From NCBI GenBank assembly GCA_023128135.1, contig JAGMEO010000012.1:1-10325 (forward strand): a DNA stretch of 10,325 nucleotides, in the 5' to 3' direction. Of this stretch, positions 1-6,584 are shown in pieces. The position numbers were made by a program, and so were the translations under genes. Source of the stretch: Candidatus Bathyarchaeota archaeon (GTDB lineage Archaea; Thermoproteota; Bathyarchaeia; RBG-16-48-13; JAGMEO01). Within the stretch, counting starts at the first letter, position 1; every line of letters begins with the position of its first letter. A model generated the notes under the pieces. It was not told the origin of the DNA. It did not search any database and worked only from the letters and a program-made list of their open reading frames with translations.

Positions 1-582
1 GATAGTATTATAATTAACGAAAAAAAAGGTCTATACGCTGTTGCAGATGGTGTAACTTTACCTTATGGTGGTAAGGAAGCTAGTTCACATGCTGTGAATT
101 ATCTTACTGTAATGTTTGAAGACGATCTTATAGAGACTGTTAAAAAAGTGAATGAAAAAATATGGCAAGATAAACAAGTGAATTCATCTATAGGATCAAC
201 AACCCTTACTGTGGCTCATATTAAAAATAGTATTCTACAAATTGCTCATGTAGGAGATAGTTCTGCGTATGTGATAAGAAATAATAAAATGATGAAAATT
301 ACACAAGATGACAGTATTCCTGGAACAAGTATGCTGACTCAGGTAATTGGTCAAAATAGCGTTCACGTTCATTATTATAAAGAAAAATTATTGGAAGGAG
401 ATAAAATCGTATTAGCAACAGATGGTATAACAAACTATATTTCTGAAAATGAAATAATGTCTATTATTAAGGAAAATAGTGATCTCAAAGAAATCGTAAA
501 AAGAGTTCTTTCATATGTGGAAAAAAAACTGAGAATCTATAAGGATGACAAAAGCATAATTATTATTTCATTAGAAAAATAG
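1..582 (+). CDS. PP2C-family Ser/Thr protein phosphatase, 5'-truncated by window edge
   Basis: The reading frame is open from base 1 and ends at TAG 580-582, giving the last 193 residues; the start lies upstream. Seen: an ADGV motif near window residue 15 followed by a GGKEAS-like stretch, HVGDSSAYV near residue 80, LATDG near residue 137, and DDKS followed by a beta strand at the C-terminus. These are the hallmark metal-binding aspartate motifs of the PPM/PP2C fold, in the right order. Family knowledge: metal-dependent dephosphorylation of phospho-Ser/Thr proteins, often in signalling with Hanks-type kinases. No extra domain is visible in this part. The gene converges on the Cdv operon, with only 11 bases between the stop codons. 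A regulatory link to the Cdv proteins would be pure inference. A GTG at 94 is in frame but would delete the first aspartate motif, so it is not the start. Confidence 0.88.
   Translation, partial: DSIIINEKKGLYAVADGVTLPYGGKEASSHAVNYLTVMFEDDLIETVKKVNEKIWQDKQVNSSIGSTTLTVAHIKNSILQIAHVGDSSAYVIRNNKMMKITQDDSIPGTSMLTQVIGQNSVHVHYYKEKLLEGDKIVLATDGITNYISENEIMSIIKENSDLKEIVKRVLSYVEKKLRIYKDDKSIIIISLEK
521..528 (-). terminator. candidate T8 terminator for the Cdv operon
   Basis: An A8 run on the + strand reads as T8 on the - strand, about 65 bases past the last stop codon of the Cdv operon. A shorter T5 lies at 575-579. Archaeal RNA polymerase terminates at such T tracts without needing a hairpin. The tract lies inside the phosphatase gene, so the two convergent transcripts would overlap at their 3' ends. 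Assigned by position and composition only. Confidence 0.3.
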
Positions 583-593
583 GTATGTTTTGA

Positions 594-1220
594 TCATGGT
601 GGCCTTTCTCTTTCAGCAGTAGCAGTAGGTAATTCTGGAAATTTGTCTTTCATCTTTTGTTCTGCAACCATTGAAGCTTCATTCAAAATCTTATTTGCTT
701 CTTCACCAGTGGCTGTTTGTATCTCTGTAACTCCCGTGGCTTCACCTACCTCCATCACCATTTCATTTAATGTATTGCTAACATCTTCAAATTGATATGC
801 CATCTCTGGGATAACTCCTGAAAGTTGATTCTTTAATGCAGATACGACAGAAGCAACTGGACCGATACTGTTAGCTAAATCTCCAAAGTTTTGAACGGTT
901 TCTAAACGATGAAGCACCGCCTCGAGAGTAATTTGGCTTTTAATAGTTATTTTTAGAATTTTCCTGATCTGTGCACATTCATTAGCATACATCGAAGCTT
1001 TCATTGTGTCTTTGTTTTCTCTAGCTTTGACACATTTTTCAAAAAGTGTTTTGTCTCTCTGGTCCATCTTAAAAACTGACTGACTGAGTCTATTTTCTAG
1101 AATCTTAAGTTTGTAAATTGACTTGGATAGTCTCTCTCTTAATGGTGATGGGCGAATTTTTTCACTTATCTTTTTGAATATAGATTTTCTGTCATCTCTT
1201 GACCAATTTTTAATAGGCAT
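594..1220 (-). CDS. ESCRT-III (CdvB1/B2-like) paralogue, no winged helix
   Basis: A 208-aa, largely helical, N-terminally basic protein of the archaeal ESCRT-III/Snf7 family, likely to polymerise on membranes during division or vesiculation. The signature YANECAQIRK is at residues 78-87, identical or near-identical in the two other ESCRT-III proteins of the operon. The N-terminus (MPIKNW, then PSPLRERLS at 24-32) closely matches the paralogue at 5436-6092. The C-terminus carries FPELP (194-198), fitting the start of a MIM2 motif, which in this family docks onto the MIT domain of Vps4/CdvC, and then ends; the winged helix of CdvB is absent. The ATG at 1220 lies 6 bases from AGGTGA, which includes the stop codon of the upstream membrane-protein gene, so translation is probably coupled. 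Last gene of the operon. Equivalence to Sulfolobus CdvB1 or CdvB2 cannot be decided by eye. Confidence 0.9.
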   Translation of the reverse strand: MPIKNWSRDDRKSIFKKISEKIRPSPLRERLSKSIYKLKILENRLSQSVFKMDQRDKTLFEKCVKARENKDTMKASMYANECAQIRKILKITIKSQITLEAVLHRLETVQNFGDLANSIGPVASVVSALKNQLSGVIPEMAYQFEDVSNTLNEMVMEVGEATGVTEIQTATGEEANKILNEASMVAEQKMKDKFPELPTATAERERPP

Positions 1221-1226
1221 CTTTCT

Positions 1227-1232
1227 TCACCT
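1227..1232 (-). promoter_or_regulatory. SD overlapping upstream stop codon (coupling site)
   Basis: On the - strand AGGTGA, a six-base match to the archaeal anti-SD, contains the TGA stop of the membrane-protein gene and sits 6 bases before the ATG at 1220. It fixes the start of the downstream ESCRT-III gene and implies reinitiation by terminating ribosomes. Confidence 0.7.
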
Positions 1233-2651
1233 TCTTTTTCTATTTTTACTACTAATTTCATTTTTATGTAATCCTGGAGATTGGGGAAGAAATCTTCTTC
1301 TGTACATAGCTGATAATACCACTACGAAACTTACAACTCCTGTCAATGAAGTAAACAAAAGCATAGTGTCATAAGAAAATATCCAAAGGAATGGTGGTGT
1401 AACAGAAGAAACTCTAAACCATATATCCTCCAAATCACTTAAAGTAACATCATACCATGTCACAGAACTATTCGTGTCAGGTTGAGTTACATTTTCTGGA
1501 ATCACTGGAACTATTACATGTGTAGAGTTACTTTCACCTTCTATTATAAAGGTCAAATTTTCAACCAAACCATCAATATTACCAAGAGCATCAAATAATC
1601 CTGGAATATCAAAATCAGTTGCATTGATAGTTTCAATAGGTGGATCCATATACAACCATTTGAGACTCCAAGCTGCACCATTAGCATCACTACTCATTGC
1701 CAAAGTAACATTACTCATCTCAAACTCAGTTAAGTGTAAAAATGCAAATCCTTCAACACCAGGGAAGAAGTTAACCAGTATATTATTCTTTAAAAGTTGT
1801 AAATCATCATTAAAGGTTTCAATAAAACATGTTGTACCTATAATAACTAGCTCGCCTTCAACACTGTAAGTTATTGTGAAAGAAGAATTTTCAATGAGAT
1901 CAAGTGTATCATCAATTGTAGATGATATCGTTGTTTCTTGTCCTGAAGCAGGAAAAGGTAGACCCGACAAGTTTCCAACCATCAAAACTAAACCTAGGAA
2001 AACATCACCCTCAAATTTTACTGAAAAAGTAACATTCGCAGAACTTGTACCATTTACAGTGCTAATAAGAAGCTCGGTGCATTCAATCTTACCATTAGTG
2101 GGGCCGTAAATTGTTGAATTCAAATATGTCTGATTTAATCCACTTGCTTCAAGTTCATCGATGACTTCTTTTAAGGTTTCATTATCGATATCATATGTTA
2201 GAAAGGTTTCATAAAGCACTGTTCCACTCATATTGGCAAAGATCATTGTCTCATTCAATGTAAAATCTAAAGAGGCATTTTCAAGAGGAAGACCAAATTC
2301 AGGATTAATTTCCAGCTCACCGGATATAGATCTATTCTCATAATAACCATTTCCCGACATACTAATGTAGGGAAAATCAGTTGGAAGATTAACAGAGAAT
2401 TCTTCACGCACGATTGTTAAGTTTTGATTTTTTGTGAAGTTAATTATCATATTTGCTTCTGGTCTTTCAGAATCAGGAGAAATTAATTCACCAGCCAAAT
2501 CAGCTAATAGGGTTCCATCAAAGTGTACTTTTATTTTCAATGACTGTGAAGATACATCTGAAGATGATACACAGATTTTTTCTATTTGTCCCAAACTTGA
2601 GACATTGAATAATAAAAGACATATAAGCCCGAATGTCATCCACTTTCTCAT
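1227..2651 (-). CDS. Cdv-operon type I membrane protein, heavily sequon-rich ectodomain (unknown family)
   Basis: I do not recognise the family. The 474 residues show a signal peptide (MRK plus a hydrophobic core at about 6-20), a long beta-rich, Asn/Ser/Thr-rich ectodomain (about 22-425), one C-terminal transmembrane helix (about 429-449), then RRR and a basic tail of about 25 residues ending RKRR. Predicted topology is ectodomain outside, tail in the cytoplasm. About 19 N-x-S/T sequons lie in the ectodomain (for example N71, N77, N106, N125, N133, N173, N200, N255, N314, N365, N394), far more than chance, suggesting dense N-glycosylation. Segments ending at G46, G215 and G266 share an alternating-hydrophobic strand followed by (D/E)G, hinting at repeated beta domains. 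The ATG at 2651 follows AGGTG by 7 As, 12 bases after cdvC. Its operon position suggests a role in division or budding, perhaps linking the S-layer to ESCRT filaments; this is inference. A lineage-specific S-layer or adhesin protein is the alternative. Confidence 0.85.
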   Translation of the reverse strand: MRKWMTFGLICLLLFNVSSLGQIEKICVSSSDVSSQSLKIKVHFDGTLLADLAGELISPDSERPEANMIINFTKNQNLTIVREEFSVNLPTDFPYISMSGNGYYENRSISGELEINPEFGLPLENASLDFTLNETMIFANMSGTVLYETFLTYDIDNETLKEVIDELEASGLNQTYLNSTIYGPTNGKIECTELLISTVNGTSSANVTFSVKFEGDVFLGLVLMVGNLSGLPFPASGQETTISSTIDDTLDLIENSSFTITYSVEGELVIIGTTCFIETFNDDLQLLKNNILVNFFPGVEGFAFLHLTEFEMSNVTLAMSSDANGAAWSLKWLYMDPPIETINATDFDIPGLFDALGNIDGLVENLTFIIEGESNSTHVIVPVIPENVTQPDTNSSVTWYDVTLSDLEDIWFRVSSVTPPFLWIFSYDTMLLFTSLTGVVSFVVVLSAMYRRRFLPQSPGLHKNEISSKNRKRR

Positions 2652-2663
2652 TTTTTTTCACCT

Positions 2664-3800
2664 TTACAGGGCTTTAAAAGCGCCATGCCATTTTTCATAA
2701 TATCTTAACATATCTTTTGAGACGCTTGGTTTTCGTTCTTTGAATACTACCTTAAAATCATCCATAGTAATAGTTCGAAGTTTTAAATTTGCATTTACAT
2801 TATTATTTTCAAAAAGTTCTCTAACAATCTTAATCTGAATTGATTGGAAGATATCCCTTATGTCACTTCCAGAGTAACCTTCAGCCATGGAAGCTACTTC
2901 ATCAAAATCTAATTTCTTTGATATATTCAAACCTTTTGAAAATATCTTGATCATTTCAAGGCGAGTGTAATAATCTGGTACGGGAACAAGTATTCTTTTT
3001 TGGAATCTACGAATAAAAGCTTCATCCAAAGCCCATGGTTTATTTGTTGCACCAATAACATAGATATGTAATTTTTTAGTTTTATCAACTACATTATCCA
3101 TCTCTTTCAAGAATTGATTTCGTGTTCTAACCTCACCGCCTACTTCGTCTCGTCGTATCCCAACTAATGAGTCAATCTCATCCATGAAAATTATTGACGG
3201 TCTTCCTTTTTCTAATGCTTGTTTAGCCTTTTTAAAGAAATATGCCACATTCTTTTCAGATTCTCCAAGCCATTTTGACATTATTGAAGCTGAATCGATA
3301 CAATAAAAGTTTGCATCTATTTCTGTAGCAACAGCTGCAGCTAATAATGTTTTTCCGCATCCAGGTGGGCCGAATAATAGGATACCTCTGGGCCACCCTA
3401 ACGGAAATAAATCGGGTCTTTGAACAGGATATATAATCGATTCTGTGATAGCTCTTTTAGCATCTTCTAAACCAGCAATGTCTTTCCACTTTACGTTAGG
3501 CTTTTCCCTTAAAACAAGTTGATCTAAATCTTCAAATTCTGTTTCTTTTGCTTTTTTTGCCGGTTCTACATATGTTTCTAATCCTTGAAGTTGGTTAATT
3601 CGATGTTCGTATTGCTCTATTAATCTCAAGTAGACTTTGTTCTGTGATGCGCTTGGATATAAAGAACATAACTTAAGGAGTATTTCTACAGCTCTCTGAT
3701 ATTTTGCCAAGGCTGTTCCCTTTAGTCCTTGGCGATCGAACCTAATTGCCTCATTAGCATATTTGGAAGCAAGTTCTTCAAGTTCGTATGAAGCTGTCAT
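2664..3800 (-). CDS. cdvC: CdvC, Vps4-type MIT-AAA+ ATPase
   Basis: ATPase that remodels or disassembles ESCRT-III polymers in Cdv-type division. Of 378 residues, 1-75 form a three-helix MIT domain (the KYxxAVEILLKL pattern at 33-44), followed by a linker and a full AAA+ module: Walker A GPPGCGKT 144-151, pore-loop KWLGE 176-180, Walker B ending MDEID 206-210, sensor-1 N253, paired arginine fingers R264/R265, and GYSGSD 308-313 in the small lid domain. Length and order are those of archaeal Vps4/CdvC, and no key residue is missing. The MIT domain should bind the FPxLP motifs of the three ESCRT-III proteins in this operon. The ATG at 3800 has GGTG 8 bases upstream; the gene follows cdvB by 27 bases and precedes the membrane-protein gene by 12. 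Distinguished from proteasomal or Cdc48 ATPases by the MIT domain and single AAA module. Confidence 0.96.
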   Translation of the reverse strand: MTASYELEELASKYANEAIRFDRQGLKGTALAKYQRAVEILLKLCSLYPSASQNKVYLRLIEQYEHRINQLQGLETYVEPAKKAKETEFEDLDQLVLREKPNVKWKDIAGLEDAKRAITESIIYPVQRPDLFPLGWPRGILLFGPPGCGKTLLAAAVATEIDANFYCIDSASIMSKWLGESEKNVAYFFKKAKQALEKGRPSIIFMDEIDSLVGIRRDEVGGEVRTRNQFLKEMDNVVDKTKKLHIYVIGATNKPWALDEAFIRRFQKRILVPVPDYYTRLEMIKIFSKGLNISKKLDFDEVASMAEGYSGSDIRDIFQSIQIKIVRELFENNNVNANLKLRTITMDDFKVVFKERKPSVSKDMLRYYEKWHGAFKAL

Positions 3801-3827
3801 AATACAACACCAAAAATTGCGATGGAT

Positions 3828-4694
3828 CTACTCTATTGAGACTTTACCTTCCTCCCTTAGTTTCAATATGACCTTTTCAACATCTGCAGGAGCTACTTTT
3901 AAATTGGAAGCGCATTGAAGAATGCTAATCCGTCCATCATGTTCTTTTAAGTACTCAAACACTTTTTTGTCAAAAGAAGACATTTTCTTCTGTATGAAAT
4001 TACTTCCAATGGATAAAGCAATAGGTCCTTCTTTTTGTTCAGATATACTTTGAAGTGCAATTTCTTTAGGCAATTCTGGAAATTTTTCTTGTATTTTCAG
4101 TTCAGCTATTCTATTTGCTTCATTAAGTATTTCCGTTGCTTCCTCATTTGATGATTGAATTTGAGATATTGTAGGGTTGATATTTCCAGTTTTTTCCATC
4201 GCTTCACTTAACATAATATTTACTTCCTGCAATCTATTTGCCACAGATGGTATTACACCGACCAACTTTCCTTGAATATCTTGGATAATGCTAGCTATCG
4301 GCGATATTGCAAACAAGACATCATCAAGTTCACCAATTGTCTGAAATCTTATCACTGCTTTTTCAATTGTCAGTTCGCTAGTGAGAACTATCTGAGCCAT
4401 TTTTCTTATCTCAGCACACTCGTTTGCATACATTACCGCTCTAAAACGATCGTTTGAAACTTGAGCATCAACACATTTTTTGAAAAATTCTTGATCTCTT
4501 ACTTTTAATTTAGATGAAATCTGTTGTAATTTCTTCAGTTGAACATCAAGTTTATGGATTATTTTTGGCATTTTTTCCTTCATGGATCTCTTTGAGGGCC
4601 ATAATGTTTTTTTGATCGTTTTAATGATTGAATCATTCTTTCCATTCCATTGTTCAAGTGCTTTAGTAATTTTAATAGACCCCCCGCCCTTCAT
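3828..4694 (-). CDS. cdvB: CdvB, ESCRT-III protein with C-terminal winged helix
   Basis: Core ESCRT-III subunit of the archaeal division machinery (288 aa). Residues about 20-200 are the basic helical ESCRT-III core with YANECAEIRK at 89-98. FPELP at 205-209 is the MIM2-like motif for the CdvC MIT domain. Residues about 239-288 form a small winged-helix domain with a helix-turn-helix pattern (ISILQCASNLKV, then a helix ending LREEGKV). In Sulfolobus the equivalent domain binds the C-terminal peptide of CdvA. Only this one of the three ESCRT-III proteins in the operon has it, which identifies it as CdvB proper. The start ATG overlaps the cdvA stop (ATGA), so the two are translationally coupled and probably made in matched amounts. 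The N-terminus begins with an unusual glycine run (MKGGGS) from a G-rich stretch just inside the gene. Confidence 0.96.
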   Translation of the reverse strand: MKGGGSIKITKALEQWNGKNDSIIKTIKKTLWPSKRSMKEKMPKIIHKLDVQLKKLQQISSKLKVRDQEFFKKCVDAQVSNDRFRAVMYANECAEIRKMAQIVLTSELTIEKAVIRFQTIGELDDVLFAISPIASIIQDIQGKLVGVIPSVANRLQEVNIMLSEAMEKTGNINPTISQIQSSNEEATEILNEANRIAELKIQEKFPELPKEIALQSISEQKEGPIALSIGSNFIQKKMSSFDKKVFEYLKEHDGRISILQCASNLKVAPADVEKVILKLREEGKVSIE

Positions 4695-5389
4695 GATATT
4701 GCTTCTTTTATTCTAAGAACTAATGGACGGGTCTGTTTGACTGATTTTTCTTCATCTAATAGTTCAGTTTCTCTATTAGTTAATGATGGAGTAATTGATA
4801 CAGGTCGCATTAGTGCTTGAACAGCTTCTTCAAGATCCTTTTTTTCAGTTGAAGCTCTACTTATGGCCTCTTGGATCATATTACATGCGTTTTTATAAAT
4901 TGAATCTTCTATCTCCTCAGAAATATGTTCAATCTTTAGGTTTGTTAGATATCTTTGCATATCAGTAACTTGACATTCTAATTTTTTAATACGTTCAAAT
5001 AAAGGAGATGTCAAATTCTTCCGAGTCTTTAAAATATTTGTCACTATTAGTTCTTTTTCTTCTCGATTTTTATCATAAAAGTCCCTTGCAATTTCACCAT
5101 TTTTTAGAAGTTGATTAAGAGCTGAAATTTTTCGTAAAGTAAGGTTTAATTCCTTTAAAGTCTCTTGAGCTTTAATTTTCCATGCATAAGTGAATATTGT
5201 ACCCTCTTCATTAAAAAAAATCTGTTTAGCCGGATATATTGAAAAATCACCGTATGCTCGTTCAATTCCAATTTTTATAACTTCTCCCTTTGAATTCACA
5301 TCAAAACCAACGATCCGACCAAAGTAACGACCATAAGGATCATTCACTTGTTTACCAAGGATTTCATTTAGATTTGATTTCAAAGGCAA
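4691..5389 (-). CDS. cdvA: CdvA, PRC-barrel/coiled-coil membrane recruiter of ESCRT-III
   Basis: Archaeal-specific division protein that forms filaments on the membrane and recruits CdvB. In 232 residues: a PRC-barrel-like beta domain at about 8-72 (LGKQVNDPYGRYFGRIVGFD), a long charged coiled coil at about 73-195, a linker rich in Ser/Thr/Glu, and a C-terminal conserved-looking peptide RPLVLRIKEAIS (221-232) in the position of the Sulfolobus ESCRT-III-binding (E3B) peptide. The start is TTG 5389, placed behind a perfect GGTGAT SD with a 9-A spacer; no in-frame ATG exists upstream. The end overlaps cdvB by 4 bases and the upstream ESCRT-III gene is 46 bases away. CdvA is characteristic of TACK archaea and absent from Asgard ESCRT loci, which is the main taxonomic pointer here. 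Confidence 0.94.
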   Translation of the reverse strand: MPLKSNLNEILGKQVNDPYGRYFGRIVGFDVNSKGEVIKIGIERAYGDFSIYPAKQIFFNEEGTIFTYAWKIKAQETLKELNLTLRKISALNQLLKNGEIARDFYDKNREEKELIVTNILKTRKNLTSPLFERIKKLECQVTDMQRYLTNLKIEHISEEIEDSIYKNACNMIQEAISRASTEKKDLEEAVQALMRPVSITPSLTNRETELLDEEKSVKQTRPLVLRIKEAIS

Positions 5390-5404
5390 TTTTTTTTTAT
5401 CACC
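5390..5404 (-). promoter_or_regulatory. SD and A9 spacer deciding the cdvA TTG start
   Basis: The - strand reads GGTGAT (5399-5404), then nine As, then TTG at 5389. GGTGAT fully complements the archaeal 16S 3' end. An ATG at 5404-5406 is one base out of frame; a tenth A would fuse it in frame, so the homopolymer length matters. The SD spacing supports the TTG as read. Confidence 0.65.
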
Positions 5405-5435
5405 ATACTAAGATCTTTGGACATTGTCTCATTTT

Positions 5436-6092
5436 TTATGTTGTAAATTTGGATTCCGATTCTTTTTCAACATCTAATACGGGAGTTCCAGGCAAAGTTG
5501 GAAACCGTTCTCTCATCTTGTTCTCTGCAACTGCAGCAGCTTCATTTAGAATCTTCGAAGCTTCCTCACTCGATGTCATGTGCATTTCAGACATACCAGT
5601 GGTTTCGCCAAAGCCCATAACCATCTCATTTAGAGACTCTCCTATTTCGCCTAGTCCGTAGGAGACTTCCGGTAAGATGCCAATCAATTGACCTTTCAAT
5701 GAGGATATTACGTTTGCCACCGGGCCCATTTCAATGGCCACATCACCAAATTCCTCCACAGTTCTAAGTCTCATGGTAACACGTTCTATAGCAAATTGGC
5801 TTTGAAGGATTACAGAGACCATCTTTTTAATTTGAGCACATTCATTTGCGTAAATTCTTGCTCGTTGCATATCTTTACTCATTACAGCGTCGGTGCATTT
5901 TTTAAAAAGCAAGTCATACTGGTGCTGCATGTTAGTTCCGACTTGTTCAAGTTTGTTCATCTGCATCTGTAAACGGTATATGGCGTAGGAGAGCCTCTCT
6001 TTAAGAGGTGAAGGTTTAATAATCTTTTCTTTGATGGATCTTAGTAATGAAGTATTTGAATCTCTGTCCCAATTCTTTAAAGTATCAGGCAA
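5436..6092 (-). CDS. ESCRT-III (CdvB1/B2-like) paralogue, first gene of the Cdv operon
   Basis: A 218-aa ESCRT-III/Snf7-family protein, predicted to form membrane-bound filaments. YANECAQIKK at 81-90 is the shared signature, and the KNW, then PSPLKERLS (27-35) N-terminus mirrors the paralogue at 594-1220, suggesting the two arose by duplication. The C-terminal FPTLPGTP (197-204) is the best MIM2 match in the window (hydrophobic-P-x-hydrophobic-P-x-x-P), so this protein may be the strongest CdvC client. It lacks the CdvB winged helix. The start is TTG 6092, supported by GGAG 8 bases upstream and by alignment of MP...KNW with the ATG-started paralogue; the ATG at 6098-6100 is out of frame. As first gene before cdvA it breaks from the simple cdvA-cdvB-cdvC order of Sulfolobus. 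Confidence 0.9.
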   Translation of the reverse strand: MPDTLKNWDRDSNTSLLRSIKEKIIKPSPLKERLSYAIYRLQMQMNKLEQVGTNMQHQYDLLFKKCTDAVMSKDMQRARIYANECAQIKKMVSVILQSQFAIERVTMRLRTVEEFGDVAIEMGPVANVISSLKGQLIGILPEVSYGLGEIGESLNEMVMGFGETTGMSEMHMTSSEEASKILNEAAAVAENKMRERFPTLPGTPVLDVEKESESKFTT

Positions 6093-6100
6093 ACCCTCAT

Positions 6101-6104
6101 CTCC
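6101..6104 (-). promoter_or_regulatory. SD (GGAG) for the TTG-started first Cdv-operon gene
   Basis: GGAG on the - strand with 8 bases to TTG 6092. It decides the start because no in-frame ATG is available. Confidence 0.6.
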
Positions 6105-6125
6105 ACATTTTCAAGCAATATCTTA

Positions 6126-6135
6126 ATCTTAAGTA
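6126..6135 (-). promoter_or_regulatory. TATA box of the Cdv operon promoter
   Basis: TACTTAAGAT on the - strand, centred near 6131. Transcription would begin about 25 bases downstream, near 6106, leaving a leader of about 14 bases that just includes the GGAG SD. The same sequence with one change (TACTTAAAAT) lies at the matching position before the aminotransferase gene, which supports it as a real promoter element of this genome. Confidence 0.5.
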
Positions 6136-6584
6136 TTACATCTAAAGTTGTCCCTTTAAACTTAATGAAAAAAACATGTTAAAAAAAGAGAATATATCTA
6201 TCGAAATGATTAAGAAGAGTATAATAGTCCCATAGGTTTTCTATGAAAGGTAATACCCAACAGTTAGGAGGGTATTACCCTTTTCACTTTTTATTATAAT
6301 AAGCTCATCCTATCCATTTGGTGATTATCATATAATAAAGATAATAGAATAATATGTGTTTTCAATTTACAGTTACTCTAAATTATGCATTGAGATCAAC
6401 TCTACAAAGCACTTGTAATGTGTGTTTTATTATTCGATTTCAATATGCGACCTAATAAGTATTGGAACGGGATAGATCATATCCACTTTATGCAGTAGTC
6501 GTTTTTATGATCGTTGAAGTACTAGGAATCAGAAAGAGAATCAATGAAACTATATTAAGCACATTATCATGGGTATATGATAAA
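6136..6584. other. Long AT-rich intergenic spacer
   Basis: About 450 bases between the Cdv promoter and the end of the aminotransferase gene, without a convincing gene. It holds the hairpin element at 6231-6284 and, near the right end on the + strand, a 47-codon open frame from TTG 6462 to TAA 6605 that I do not accept as a gene. I see no tRNA cloverleaf, C/D-box or CRISPR pattern. The left part could carry regulatory sites for the Cdv operon. Confidence 0.5.
6190..6291 (+). ncRNA. Candidate small structured RNA or hairpin terminator
   Basis: On the + strand: a TATA-like AATATATC at 6191-6198, then about 25 bases later the start of a possible transcript with two stems. Stem 1 is CATAG/CTATG (6231-6235 with 6241-6245). 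Stem 2 is a perfect 10-base pair GGTAATACCC/GGGTATTACC (6249-6258 with 6270-6279) with an 11-base loop. TTTT follows at 6281-6284 and a T5 at 6288-6292. No protein gene lies upstream on this strand, so the hairpin has nothing obvious to terminate. It could be a short RNA of about 70 bases, a leftover terminator, or a palindromic protein-binding site upstream of the Cdv promoter. No known RNA family is recognised. Confidence 0.3.

Noticed and set aside
1123..1374. Open frame on + with a hydrophobic, leucine-rich product
   Set aside because: It lies antisense to the junction of two well-supported Cdv-operon genes, and its hydrophobicity is what the reverse of charged helix codons produces.
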